Shown piece by piece: positions 17,037 through 25,365 of a stretch of DNA of 64,000 nt. How positions within the stretch are numbered: position 1 is the stretch's first letter; the number at the start of each line of letters is the position of its first letter. The notes beneath the pieces are model-generated. The model saw nothing but the letters and a program-made list of their open reading frames with translations, searched no databases and was not told the origin of the DNA. The stretch covers positions 1,302,001-1,366,000 of the forward strand of contig NZ_CM001403.1 of assembly GCF_000166195.2 (NCBI RefSeq), in the 5' to 3' direction. A program made the position numbers and the translations under genes. This stretch comes from Mucilaginibacter paludis DSM 18603. GTDB lineage: Bacteria > Bacteroidota > Bacteroidia > Sphingobacteriales > Sphingobacteriaceae.

Positions 17037-17768
17037 ATGCTATACCACCTGGGAAGATATATACTCTTGATGAAACTAAGCTTTAAGCGGCCCGAAAAGT
17101 TTAGTGTTTACTGGGCCGAAGTAATGCGCGAAATGGTATCTATCGGATTAGGTTCCCTGGGTATTATCAGCATCATATCGGTTTTTATTGGGGCTGTGGC
17201 CACCATTCAAACTGCTTTCCAGTTGGTGAGCGATTTTATCCCTAAAACCATAGTAGGTACCATCACCCGCGACTCTACCATCCTGGAGTTTAGCCCTACT
17301 ATATCGGCACTGGTACTGGCCGGTCGGGTGGGCTCAAGCATAGCATCCCAAATTGGAACCATGCGCGTAACCGAACAGATCGACGCGCTCGAGATTATGG
17401 GCGTAAATGCTCCCGGTTATCTCATTTCGCCTAAAATCATATCGGGCGTGCTCATGATCCCCTTATTGACGGTGATATCCATCAGCCTGGGTTTACTGGG
17501 CGGCTACATAGCCTGTGCAGCATCAAGCGAAGTATCAACGGCCGATTATATTACCGGCTTGACAGATGGTTTTAAAACTATTATTTTACAGGTAAGTATG
17601 GTTAAAGCCACCTTTTTTGGCTTTATTATTACTTCCATTTGCGCTTACCAGGGGTTTTATACATCGGGTGGCGCTTTAGAGGTTGGTCAATCAGCCACAC
17701 GCGGCGTAGTTTTCAGCTGTATCTTTATCTTATTTGCCGACTTAGTTATTTCGCGTTTGATGCTATGA
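17037..17768 (+). CDS. mlaE: MlaE-family ABC transporter permease
   Basis: A 243-residue inner-membrane permease of the phospholipid-transporting MlaE family. Family landmarks are an amphipathic start, the long first helix GLGSLGIISIISVFIGAVATIQ, the loop ITRDSTILEFSPTISALVLAGRVGSSIASQIGTMRVTEQIDALEIMGVNAPGY (the conserved EQIDAL coupling motif) and the C-terminal GFYTSGGALEVGQSATRGVV. With MlaF it forms the core of a lipid transporter working between inner and outer membrane. Its stop overlaps the MlaF start (ATGA). No MlaD substrate-binding protein follows in this window. Confidence 0.95.
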   Translation: MLYHLGRYILLMKLSFKRPEKFSVYWAEVMREMVSIGLGSLGIISIISVFIGAVATIQTAFQLVSDFIPKTIVGTITRDSTILEFSPTISALVLAGRVGSSIASQIGTMRVTEQIDALEIMGVNAPGYLISPKIISGVLMIPLLTVISISLGLLGGYIACAASSEVSTADYITGLTDGFKTIILQVSMVKATFFGFIITSICAYQGFYTSGGALEVGQSATRGVVFSCIFILFADLVISRLML

Positions 17769-18517
17769 TAGAAACGATAAACATTCACAAAACTTTTGGC
17801 GAAAATAAAGTACTGCAGGGTATTAACGCGCAATTAAAACCGGGGATGAATAACCTGATTATCGGTGGCTCTGGTTCGGGCAAAACCACTTTACTTAAAT
17901 GTATCGTTGGCTTGCATGAGCCTACAGAAGGCGAAGTACTGTACGATGGGCAAAATTTCACCAACATGGACTTTGTAGAACGCGTACCCATCCGTAAGCA
18001 GATTGGGATGCTGTTTCAAAGTTCGGCCCTGTTCGATTCGATGACGGTTGAGGATAACATTATTTTTCCGCTCAACCTTTTTACCAAGATGCCACGGTCT
18101 GAAAAGATTGACCGGGCTAACTTTTGCCTCGAACGGGTAAACCTTGCCGGCAAAAACAAACTGTACCCATCAGAGCTTTCGGGCGGGATGAAAAAACGCG
18201 TAGGTATTGCCCGCGCCATATCCATGCAGCCTAAGTATTTGTTTGTCGATGAGCCAAACTCGGGTCTTGACCCTAAAACATCTATCCTGATTGATGAACT
18301 GATAGCCGAAATTACCCAGGAATATCAAACCACTACGGTAGTAGTAACACACGATATGAACTCGGTAATGGGTATTGGCGATCATATCATCTTTTTAAAC
18401 GAGGGTAAAAAATGGTGGGAAGGCAGCAATAAAGAGATTGCCCATACCGATAATCCGGAGCTGAACAGCTTTGTATTCGCCAGTAAATTTATGCAGGCGG
18501 CAAGGGAGAAGCTATAG
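17765..18517 (+). CDS. mlaF: MlaF-family ABC transporter ATPase
   Basis: A 250-residue ATPase starting at the ATG 17765, which overlaps the mlaE stop by ATGA; the longer in-frame extension upstream lies within mlaE and is rejected. Walker A GGSGSGKTT is at residues 34-42 (K40), the Q-loop is in GMLFQSSALFDSMTVEDN, the signature is LSGGMKKRVGIARA, Walker B is YLFVDEPNSGLDP, and the switch histidine is in VVVTHDMNSV. Such ATPases power lipid movement through MlaE. The coupled overlap shows co-translation with mlaE. Confidence 0.95.
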   Translation: MIETINIHKTFGENKVLQGINAQLKPGMNNLIIGGSGSGKTTLLKCIVGLHEPTEGEVLYDGQNFTNMDFVERVPIRKQIGMLFQSSALFDSMTVEDNIIFPLNLFTKMPRSEKIDRANFCLERVNLAGKNKLYPSELSGGMKKRVGIARAISMQPKYLFVDEPNSGLDPKTSILIDELIAEITQEYQTTTVVVTHDMNSVMGIGDHIIFLNEGKKWWEGSNKEIAHTDNPELNSFVFASKFMQAAREKL

Positions 18518-18547
18518 GTATTTAGCCTGGGCGGTTATATGTATTGA

Positions 18548-18583
18548 AGTCCATGGTCGATAGTCCATGGTCCATGGTGGACT
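18548..18583. repeat. Heptamer-period repeat, GTCCATG type
   Basis: Five successive 7-base units after the first A: GTCCATG, GTCGATA, GTCCATG, GTCCATG, GTGGACT. The ends AGTCCA and TGGACT are complementary. Same 7-base period and GTC/GAC core as the three elements at 10.7-14.5 kb. Confidence 0.75.
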
Positions 18584-18631
18584 AAATGAAGTTGTAGGCC
18601 GGAAGTGGATGCACCGATTCATGCCTTAGTC

Positions 18632-18690
18632 GGCGTCCCACCGACTACTTACGCAAACTCTGCCTGGTATCAGAAGTCGGTGGGGACACC
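18632..18690. repeat. Imperfect inverted repeat
   Basis: GGCGTCCCACCGACT at 18632-18646 pairs with AGTCGGTGGGGACACC at 18675-18690 with one bulge and one mismatch, around a 28-base loop. Downstream of mlaF; possibly a dispersed palindromic element. Confidence 0.6.
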
Positions 18691-18966
18691 CACTAAGATG
18701 ACGTTTGAACCTCGCAGACTATTATTATGTCAGAAGAAAAGTGCGCAAAAGCCTGACTGCACGCCGGGCCGGGAGTTGGCCTGTGGGTGGAAGGATCGGG
18801 CAGTCTTGATTTTTTGGTTACTTTTTGTATCAAGACAAAATTGCGATAGCAATCATTCACACCCAAAAACAAACAATAGTGAATAACGAACAAGCTCTTC
18901 CGCGGCGATTGAGCGGGCCGATGTTCTAAGTTAAGAATACTGATTATCCAAGCAACAACAGACGTG

Positions 18967-19109
18967 CTGATAATCAATAACTTAAGTAGACGTCTTTATA
19001 ATATACAGGGCGAACCTTCAGAGCCGCTCTGCATACGTAGAGATTGCTTCGTACCTCGCAATGACGATTCGATATTGATAATCAACAACTTAAAAGAACG
19101 TCATTATAA
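18967..19109. repeat. Pair of imperfect 35-base direct repeats
   Basis: 18967-19001 and 19075-19109 match at 28 of 35 positions by hand alignment (both contain TGATAATCA and end in TATAA). They flank the 19040-19066 segment. An inverted TGATTATC/GATAATCA pair (18941-18948, 18969-18976) overlaps the first copy. Confidence 0.6.
19040..19066. repeat. CGTCATTGCGAG-type dispersed repeat
   Basis: On the minus strand the segment reads CGTCATTGCGAGGTACGAAG followed by CAATCTC. This closely resembles a short repeat that I recall as scattered in intergenic regions of many unrelated bacterial genomes. Identification is from memory of that pattern. Confidence 0.55.
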
Positions 19110-19149
19110 GTTGGAAACTGCACAATCAAGAAGACCCATTTTCTCCGCC

Positions 19150-20397
19150 TTAATTGATAATTAACGGTTTGCCATTCAACAGCACATTTTCAGCCTTTAC
19201 ATCCTTGTACTTATTATTTAAAGGCGTTTTGGCTGTAGCATCGATATTTTTGAATACAATGTTAGAAACCTGGTCGGCCGGGTTCCCTTCAATATCACCA
19301 AAGTTATCGCATTTTACTTTAATGTTTTTGAAGTTGATATTCTTAACGATGCCGAATGGCTTTTCGCCGCTGTTGCCCAGATCAAAAAATTGTTTCCAGG
19401 GGTTTAGATTAAGAATTTGCCCGCAGGTGCCTGTGATGTTTTCTACTGTAACATTTTCAAATAATTGGTAAGTATCAGGCCTCATTTTCAACCTCAGGAT
19501 GGGACAATTATTATCTACCTTACAGTTTCTGATGGTAATATTGCGGGCGTGAATGCATTCGCTCCCCAGTGTTAACGTAGCGTGGGCAGATCCGAAAGAG
19601 CAATTCTCAACCAGAACATCTTCAACTATACCGTTACCGGGTAACTTCTGGGCGTCCGGGCCTTTCCCTCCCTTAATACAAACGGCATCATCATTAACCG
19701 AAATATAGCAGTTGCGGATGGTTACTTTTTTACATACGTCGATATCTACCCCATCGGTACTGGGTGCCGGTACTGGTTTAAATGGCGAGCGGATATCACA
19801 ATTTTCAATCAGCACGTTATTACTTTGGTACAGATGGGTTGTCCAGAAGCCCGAATTGTGCAGTTTAACATTTTGGATAGTGACGTTATTGCATCCCCAA
19901 ATAAAAAGCAGGCGCGGCCTGTGTACTTCCAGGTTAGTGCTCGATTGATTTAGCTTTTTCAAAGAGTCGCGATGATCCCAAAAAGCTTTCCAGTAACGCA
20001 AACCGTTGCCATTAATTTCTCCGGGACCGGTAATGCTAAAGTTGTCTACGTGATAGGCGTTAACAAGGGCGGCATAATAATCAAGATTTCTGCCTTCCAT
20101 CCGCGAGGGTATTAAGGGATAATCCGCAATATTATCCGATCCTTTCAATCTGGCGCCTTCTTCTAAGCGTAAGCGGGTTTTGGGTTTAAAAAACAAAGCA
20201 CCTGTAAGATAAACACCTTTAGGGATAACAATGGTACCACCACCGCTGGCATTTGCCTTATCAATAACGGACTGGATAACGGTTGTATTCAATTTTGTGC
20301 TATCGGCACCAACACCCAGCTTAGTAATTACATAATCCTGAGACCGAGCGATAAGCGTGCTGAACAATAAAAAGGCAGATATAAATAACTTATTCAT
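19150..20397 (-). CDS. GH28 family pectin hydrolase (polygalacturonase-like), secreted
   Basis: A 415-residue protein with an N-terminal signal peptide (MNKLFISAFLLFSTLIARSQ). The start DYVITKLGVGADSTKLNTTVIQSVIDKA and GGGTIVIPKGVYLTGALFFK are typical of GH28, followed by a right-handed beta-helix made of turns such as NVTIQNVKLHNSGFWTTHLY and NVLIENCDIRSPF. The catalytic region is visible as STDGVDID and ISVNDDAVCIKGGKG, supplying the conserved Asp residues. GH28 enzymes hydrolyse galacturonans and rhamnogalacturonans; which one cannot be read. No SusCD is adjacent, but a UxaE-type tagaturonate epimerase lies 5 kb away, which fits use of galacturonate. Periplasmic or outer-membrane location is likely. 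Confidence 0.92.
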   Translation of the reverse strand: MNKLFISAFLLFSTLIARSQDYVITKLGVGADSTKLNTTVIQSVIDKANASGGGTIVIPKGVYLTGALFFKPKTRLRLEEGARLKGSDNIADYPLIPSRMEGRNLDYYAALVNAYHVDNFSITGPGEINGNGLRYWKAFWDHRDSLKKLNQSSTNLEVHRPRLLFIWGCNNVTIQNVKLHNSGFWTTHLYQSNNVLIENCDIRSPFKPVPAPSTDGVDIDVCKKVTIRNCYISVNDDAVCIKGGKGPDAQKLPGNGIVEDVLVENCSFGSAHATLTLGSECIHARNITIRNCKVDNNCPILRLKMRPDTYQLFENVTVENITGTCGQILNLNPWKQFFDLGNSGEKPFGIVKNINFKNIKVKCDNFGDIEGNPADQVSNIVFKNIDATAKTPLNNKYKDVKAENVLLNGKPLIIN

Positions 20398-20637
20398 TAT
20401 AGGTTTCGTAAATTGGTTTTTCGCGGCAAACGCGCCATTGCAAAACAGACCGATTGTTAGGGTAAAGTTAGGGCTAATTTATAGTTCGGGCCAAATAAAG
20501 TTTAACAACGCAACTCTTTGTTTAAGCAGGCTAATCAAACAAGTCGGGTATCATTTTTTTACCTTGCTATGATTGTTAAATTAGGTTAAATGACGCTTCT
20601 CAGCTTTTTTTTAGGGCGGATGAATTTAAAAGTTATG

Positions 20638-20645
20638 TATTTTTG
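20638..20645 (+). promoter_or_regulatory. Candidate -7 element upstream of the 20666 gene
   Basis: TATTTTTG fits the Bacteroidetes -7 consensus TAnnTTTG, about 20 bases upstream of the start codon. No clear -33 element was found, so support is weak. Confidence 0.35.
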
Positions 20646-20665
20646 AAGTATAATTTAAAAAAGTG

Positions 20666-21064
20666 ATGAAAAGGAATTTAATCATTATTTGCGGTTTACT
20701 ATTAGGCAGCCTGTATGGCGGCATAGTAAAAGCCCAGGAAGCTGCACCGCTTGCTCCCGATCAAAACCCAAACTACATGGCCAGTGTGCAAAAATATGCC
20801 GCTATAGCCGATTCGCTGAACAGCCAGCATGGCACTACCGTGCAAAACACTTATAAAGCTTATGATTGGTACGAGGCCCGCCAGGAACGACGCCAGCAAA
20901 ACCGCGCATGGAGGCATCAGGAAATGCTGAATTCAGGTTACTATGACTACTCTCCGTCATGGGGCCTTTATGGCGGTTATTCATACCCGTACATTTTCGG
21001 CAATTATGGCTATGGCAATCACTTTTACGGTCGCGGTCGTTTTGGTTTCGGCATCGGCTGGTAA
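20666..21064 (+). CDS. Secreted small protein with Gly/Tyr-rich tail, unknown function
   Basis: A 132-residue protein; the ATG at 20666 is preferred over the GTG immediately before it. A signal peptide (MKRNLIIICGLLLGSLYGGIVKAQ) is followed by a helical, Gln/Arg-rich stretch (YEARQERRQQNRAWRHQEML, about residues 70-95) and a tail from about residue 100 made mostly of Gly, Tyr and Phe (GGYSYPYIFGNYGYGNHFYG). Tails of this kind occur in envelope-associated proteins. It lies 51 bases upstream of the LpoB-like gene on the same strand and is probably co-transcribed with it and the COG3014 gene, which suggests an envelope role. Confidence 0.75.
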   Translation: MKRNLIIICGLLLGSLYGGIVKAQEAAPLAPDQNPNYMASVQKYAAIADSLNSQHGTTVQNTYKAYDWYEARQERRQQNRAWRHQEMLNSGYYDYSPSWGLYGGYSYPYIFGNYGYGNHFYGRGRFGFGIGW

Positions 21065-21115
21065 ATATTTACAGACAACACAATTATATTACATCATAAA
21101 CCTTTAAACAACGTA

Positions 21116-21709
21116 ATGAAACTTAATAAATTAGTAACCATAGCCGCACTTTTAACTTCAGGATTCATCATAACATCATGCTCCAGGCAGGTAACCCGCG
21201 TAAGTACCGATCAAACGATCGATATCAGCGGTTCATGGAATAACAGCGACTCGAGGATGGTTGCCGAAGATTTAACCGGTAAAATTTTAAACGGCCCCTG
21301 GATCACCAATTTCCAAACAGAACAGCAAGGCAAGAGGCCAACCGTTATTGTTGGTTTTGTTCAGAATAAAAGCCATGAACATATTGATGCCGAAACCTTT
21401 TTAAAGGATGTAGAAAACTCGTTTATACAAACGCAAAAGATACGCCTGGTACAGGGAGGCAAAAAGCGTGAAGAGCTGCGTGCCGAGAAAGAAGACCAGC
21501 AAAACAACGCCTCTGTTTCGTCAATGAAAAAATTCGGGCTGGAAAACGGTGCCGATTTTATTTTACAGGGCTCTATCAATTCTATCGTGGATGCGCACAA
21601 ACGCCAAAAGGTTGTTTATTACCAGGTAAATTTGGAGTTAACCAATATCCAAACCAACGAAGTGGTATGGATAGGCGAGAAAAAAATAGCCAAATACGTT
21701 AAAAACTAA
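21116..21709 (+). CDS. LpoB-like penicillin-binding protein activator lipoprotein
   Basis: A 197-residue lipoprotein with lipobox TSGFIITSC (C22). The mature part (TIDISGSWNNSDSRMVAEDLTGKILNGPWI, then FLKDVENSFIQTQKIRLV, and GADFILQGSINSIVD...VYYQVNLELTNIQTNEVVWIGEKKI) matches the LpoB/YcfM pattern. In enterobacteria LpoB is an outer-membrane lipoprotein that reaches through peptidoglycan to activate PBP1b. The same fold next to a COG3014 lipoprotein is known in gammaproteobacteria, so the family call is good, although activation of a PBP here is inference. Members of this operon: 20666, 21116 and 21778 genes. Confidence 0.85.
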   Translation: MKLNKLVTIAALLTSGFIITSCSRQVTRVSTDQTIDISGSWNNSDSRMVAEDLTGKILNGPWITNFQTEQQGKRPTVIVGFVQNKSHEHIDAETFLKDVENSFIQTQKIRLVQGGKKREELRAEKEDQQNNASVSSMKKFGLENGADFILQGSINSIVDAHKRQKVVYYQVNLELTNIQTNEVVWIGEKKIAKYVKN

Positions 21710-21777
21710 GCTGCAAGCCGACCTTACCTTAAACCCCGTAACCATTGGTTAAAGGGGTTATTTACATTTTGTAATTA

Positions 21778-23202
21778 ATGATAAACATTCGTAAGAATAT
21801 TCTTGGAGCATCATCTGTTATCGGATTGATGCTTTTTTTGTTAGGCTGTGCTACTTATAACGACCGCATCATACCTTATTATAAAGACGTGTCGGCGGGA
21901 AATTATGCAGATGCAGAAAAACAGCTCGACAAGAACACACTGATACAAAAACCGCGCAACAGGTTATTGTATTTGATGGAAAAGGGAAGAGTATGCCATT
22001 TGAACGGTAAATATAACGAGAGCAATCAATATTTTAACGAAGCAGATTCGATGTTGGAACAGGGGCTTACCAGTGTTGCCGATGCGGCTGTAGGGCTGTT
22101 TGTTAACCCGATGTCGCAACGGTATAAAGGCGAGGATTTTGAAAAATTCATGATCCACTATTATAAGGCCCTTAACTATATCTACCTGCACAATACCGAG
22201 GATGCCATTGTTGAAGCGCGCCGCATCAGCCTACAGGCACAGCAACAGGGCGATAAATTTAACAACAATAACAACAGGTATAGCAACGACGCTTTTTCGC
22301 TGGCGTTCCAGGGATTACTTTATGAAAGCGATAAGGATGTAAATAATGCCTTTATATCCTACCGAAATGCTGCCGAAATATACTTTGCCAGCCCGGACAG
22401 TACTTATTATGGCACCAGGATCCCGGCCGAACTGAAGCGCGACCTGATCCGCACGGCATCGTTAAACGGTTTTACTACCGAGGCTGAACAATTTGAAAAA
22501 ACCTTTGGCATCACTTATCAACCTGCCCCATTACCGGAAGGCGGAGAGTTGGTGTTTTTTTGGGAGAACGGACTGGCCCCGGTGAAAACCCAGGTCGACC
22601 TGGATTTCAGCTTGATCAGGGATAGTAACGGCGCGCTATTTTTTACCGACGCAGCCGGAGGCATCACCGTTCCGTTTGAATACAGTGGCGACCGGAATAA
22701 GGTTGACCTGAAATCGGTTGAAAGCTTAAGAGCCGCTTTCCCCAAATACATCCCACAAAAGCCTTACTATGCCAGCGCTACAATTACCAATAACCAGGTA
22801 CAAGTCCCCCTCGAAAAAACGGAAGACGTAACCGACCTGGCTATTAAAACACTGAAGCAACGCGCCCTGGCCGAAATGAGTAAGGTATTATCCCGGCTGG
22901 CCGTAAAAAAAATGGCAGAGTACAGCATGCGAGCGGCAGCCAATACCAACGGCAAAACCAACTCGCTGTTAGAGGCCGGGAGCTACGGCATGCAACTGTA
23001 TAGCCTGCTATCGGAAAAGGCCGATACACGCAACTGGCAAACTTTACCCGCGCAGATCTGCTACGCGCGTATCCCATTGCAAAGAGGCGAAAACACCATC
23101 AGCATCACCATGAAAACCAGCAATGGAGCTGACGAAACTAAAACCATTAAAATAAATGGTAACGGCAGGTTGCAGTTTTATAATTTTTCTACTTTGCGTT
23201 AA
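21778..23202 (+). CDS. COG3014-like TPR-containing lipoprotein
   Basis: A 474-residue lipoprotein (lipobox LMLFLLGC, C24) starting CATYNDRIIPYYKDVSAGNYADAEKQL. Residues about 40-240 contain helical repeats of TPR type (LYLMEKGRVCHLNGKYNESNQYFNEAD, IHYYKALNYIYLHNTEDAIVEARRI, AFQGLLYESDKDVNNAFISYRNA). The C-terminal 220 residues are more beta-rich with an alanine-rich segment before the end. It follows the LpoB-like gene by 68 bases. COG3014 lipoproteins occur next to LpoB-like genes in other bacteria and are thought to belong to the cell envelope; the exact role is unknown. Confidence 0.82.
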   Translation: MINIRKNILGASSVIGLMLFLLGCATYNDRIIPYYKDVSAGNYADAEKQLDKNTLIQKPRNRLLYLMEKGRVCHLNGKYNESNQYFNEADSMLEQGLTSVADAAVGLFVNPMSQRYKGEDFEKFMIHYYKALNYIYLHNTEDAIVEARRISLQAQQQGDKFNNNNNRYSNDAFSLAFQGLLYESDKDVNNAFISYRNAAEIYFASPDSTYYGTRIPAELKRDLIRTASLNGFTTEAEQFEKTFGITYQPAPLPEGGELVFFWENGLAPVKTQVDLDFSLIRDSNGALFFTDAAGGITVPFEYSGDRNKVDLKSVESLRAAFPKYIPQKPYYASATITNNQVQVPLEKTEDVTDLAIKTLKQRALAEMSKVLSRLAVKKMAEYSMRAAANTNGKTNSLLEAGSYGMQLYSLLSEKADTRNWQTLPAQICYARIPLQRGENTISITMKTSNGADETKTIKINGNGRLQFYNFSTLR

Positions 23203-23611
23203 AGTTGGATATTGGGATAGTAAGCTCAGTTCTCAAATTCTGCTGTTCCCACACAAAAGAAGAAAGCTTTTGCGAGCGATAAGTATACTGTAGACGTGTT
23301 GCTCTTAAAAAATTCCTCTTCGTACCTCATCGGAAACGACATTTTTCCTTGAGCTAATTTACCTGGTCAATATCAAGTGCCAGCTACTCATTATCGAAAT
23401 CTATATATCCCACCGTCATAATTGGAGATAAAATCCTTCTACTGACGATTTTCGTGAGATGCAGACTACATAACAAGCCATATCTGTGTATTTGTAATCT
23501 TCAAATCAAAAGGGCGATACCAGATGGTACTCATTAGTTATTACCAGATAAAATAATATTATTTATTGTAGCATAAACAACTCGGGCTACGTAATAAATA
23601 AAAAGAAAAAC
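23203..23611. other. Gene-free stretch, 409 bases
   Basis: No open frame of protein-like composition, no RNA gene and no strong hairpin were seen. It separates the LpoB/COG3014 cluster from the next lipoprotein gene and probably holds that gene's promoter, which I could not place. Confidence 0.5.
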
Positions 23612-24091
23612 ATGAAAACACGGCTCACCCTATCTCTATTATTCCTTTTAACAATCATCTATTCGTGCAAAAAGGATCACGATCAACCGGCGGAAGAAAC
23701 TAATTTTTATCTAACAGCCTTAAAAAGCAACAATGCATGGGGCACTAATAGTACTTACGCCGGATTTGTAAACGATACCCTTTATTTACAGGGTTATGGA
23801 AATGAAGAAACCTTACACATGAAAATCAAGTTCGTCAAGATTGGTAAATACAGCGTAACAGCAGATCAATGCAGTTACTTCACTACCATAGGACAAGATG
23901 TTATGTTATCCAGATATAGACTGAGAAGCGATACCGTTAGTTCGGTAACCATCACAGCTTACGATCCGGATAAACAAATATTTACCGGAACATTTGATCT
24001 GAGTTTCATCCAAACTTATCCTTCAAATCAGGCTAAAATTAACTTCCTCAACGGTAAATTCAGAATCGCCAAAGTAGCGTTCTCTTATTAA
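23612..24091 (+). CDS. Small lipoprotein, possibly DUF6252-like
   Basis: A 159-residue lipoprotein with signal MKTRLTLSLLFLLTIIYSC (C19), Lys at +1 and +2, and a short Asp/Gln/Glu linker. The mature part (FYLTALKSNNAWGTNSTYAGFVNDTLYLQGYGNEETLHMKI, ending TFDLSFIQTYPSNQAKINFLNGKFRIAKV) has the layout of Bacteroidetes lipoproteins that begin with a modified ...WxxxxTY... strand and end with a ...GxF...F strand pair. Function unknown. It is a single gene, convergent with the YceI pair. Confidence 0.75.
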   Translation: MKTRLTLSLLFLLTIIYSCKKDHDQPAEETNFYLTALKSNNAWGTNSTYAGFVNDTLYLQGYGNEETLHMKIKFVKIGKYSVTADQCSYFTTIGQDVMLSRYRLRSDTVSSVTITAYDPDKQIFTGTFDLSFIQTYPSNQAKINFLNGKFRIAKVAFSY

Positions 24092-24136
24092 GACTGGCAG
24101 CATAGCCATAAGCTAATTGATATCAGTCAGTTTGCA

Positions 24137-24166
24137 ACCCCGGGTTAGTCTATCGTAACCTGGGGT
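24137..24166. terminator. Hairpin after the 23612 lipoprotein gene
   Basis: ACCCCGGGTTA (24137-24147) pairs with TAACCTGGGGT (24156-24166) with one G-U pair and an 8-base loop, 46 bases after the stop. No T-run follows, so termination is only possible. Confidence 0.4.
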
Positions 24167-24331
24167 AAAGTATGGCGAAATCAGGACGACTTCAACCACT
24201 GCCGGAAAAAATTGGCAAACACATATCCTGATTAGGGAAGTATAAGGCAATCACTATTGCGGGAGCCTTTTATCTTGCCACCGAACCAAGCAAGCATCGA
24301 TTTAGCGCGAAGGCAATACAGCTTCAGCAAG

Positions 24332-24949
24332 CTAATTCATCACAGTCATATTCAACTGAAAATCAACACTCAGTTGATCTCTCGCTTTGATCATCCCACC
24401 CAACTTACTTGGGGGCACCAGGTTAAAATCAGAGAAGTTAACATACCTTGATCCTAACAAGCGGATATTTTTTTGATCGGTTTGTGTAATTTGATAATTT
24501 ACCTCAAACCGTTTGCTTACGCCTGCAATTTTAATTTCAACCAAACCGGTTATTGCTTCGGCTTTCGCATTTAAAACCGGCATTTTATTCAACGATAAAA
24601 ATTTGATGCGCAACACCGGAAATTGTTTCTCGTTCAATGTCTTCCGTAGCTGACTGGTCATGCCCGAATTGTGGCAATCGAAAGCATTGATGCTAAGTGT
24701 TACGCTTCCCGAAAGGATGATCCCGTTGTCCGTTTTACTTTTACTCAGCGTGAGCGTATCGACCTGATCATAATTGGGCACCGCGCACGAAAACTTGTTA
24801 ACGTTTGTAGTTCCGTTTACGCTCAGGCTGCTGTTTTTGCTGATGATCCATTTTTTTGCCTGGCCGCCGCCCACATTTTGTTGAGCCAAAACCAAACTTG
24901 TGGCAGCAATTAGTAATAGCGTTGTGAGCCATCCACTTTTGCTTTTCAT
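24332..24949 (-). CDS. YceI-family periplasmic lipid-binding-like protein
   Basis: A 205-residue protein from the ATG at 24949. A TTG at 24961 that overlaps the upstream stop is an alternative start that would couple the two genes. A signal peptide (MKSKSGWLTTLLLIAATSLVLAQ) precedes a YceI-like lipocalin-type barrel: WIISKNSSLSVNGTTNVNKFSC, then SINAFDCHNSGM..LRKTLNEKQFPVLRIKF and GLVEIKIAGVSKRFEVNY. The two cysteines at about 57 and 95 may pair. YceI proteins bind isoprenoid-like lipids, although the ligand is rarely known. Downstream partner of the small membrane protein at 24958. Confidence 0.85.
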   Translation of the reverse strand: MKSKSGWLTTLLLIAATSLVLAQQNVGGGQAKKWIISKNSSLSVNGTTNVNKFSCAVPNYDQVDTLTLSKSKTDNGIILSGSVTLSINAFDCHNSGMTSQLRKTLNEKQFPVLRIKFLSLNKMPVLNAKAEAITGLVEIKIAGVSKRFEVNYQITQTDQKNIRLLGSRYVNFSDFNLVPPSKLGGMIKARDQLSVDFQLNMTVMN

Positions 24950-24957
24950 CGTGCCGC

Positions 24958-25365
24958 TCAAGGGTTAACTTTTGCAAACACCAACCCTGCAATAATTGCT
25001 TGGGTTAAGCCGTACAAAAACCAGGTTGATACAATAGTAAAAGTAATATCTAACGAACTAAAAGATATCCACATTACAGGCAACAGGGCAACGATAGAAT
25101 ATACGAAACCAAACTCCAGCCCTCTCATAATAAAAGTACCTTTAAATATCCCCTTAAACCTGTCCCAAAACCATGATAACGCAAAGCTGATAATAAAGGC
25201 GTGCATATAAAAAAGCACATCCCGGCTACCATCCGAATTGAACAAGGGGTTATTATACTCCATAAAAAGGCCCGGAAAAAACCGTACAGCGAGGAAAAGA
25301 CCGCCGTAACTGATAACAAATAAGATGCATCCGGCTATAAGACCTGTAGTCAATATTTTTTTCAT
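24958..25365 (-). CDS. Small four-helix membrane protein, unknown function
   Basis: A 135-residue protein starting at the ATG 25365; an in-frame extension to 25419 is longer but adds no conserved-looking sequence. Predicted membrane helices are at about 4-27 (TGLIAGCILFVISYGGLFLAVRFF), 48-66, 80-100 and 108-130. No motif identifies a family. Its stop lies 9 bases before the YceI ATG, so the two form an operon; small membrane partners of YceI proteins in other bacteria are usually cytochrome b561-like, but this protein lacks the expected histidines. Confidence 0.7.
   Translation of the reverse strand: MKKILTTGLIAGCILFVISYGGLFLAVRFFPGLFMEYNNPLFNSDGSRDVLFYMHAFIISFALSWFWDRFKGIFKGTFIMRGLEFGFVYSIVALLPVMWISFSSLDITFTIVSTWFLYGLTQAIIAGLVFAKVNP

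Larger units (their letters stand above)
18518..19149. other. Gene-free 630-base gap packed with small repeats
   Basis: Between convergent mlaF and the GH28 gene. Two overlapping open frames (about 93 and 94 codons on opposite strands) have low-complexity, non-protein-like composition and are judged spurious. The stretch holds a heptamer repeat, two inverted repeats, a direct repeat and a segment like a widespread bacterial repeat, listed separately. A further hairpin (GTCTTGAT at 18803-18810 with its complement at 18829-18836) flanks a T-rich loop. Confidence 0.7.

Noticed and set aside
18605..18977. Two overlapping frames of about 93 codons on opposite strands
   Set aside because: They lie wholly in repeat-rich DNA, have unusual composition with no domain, and overlap each other.
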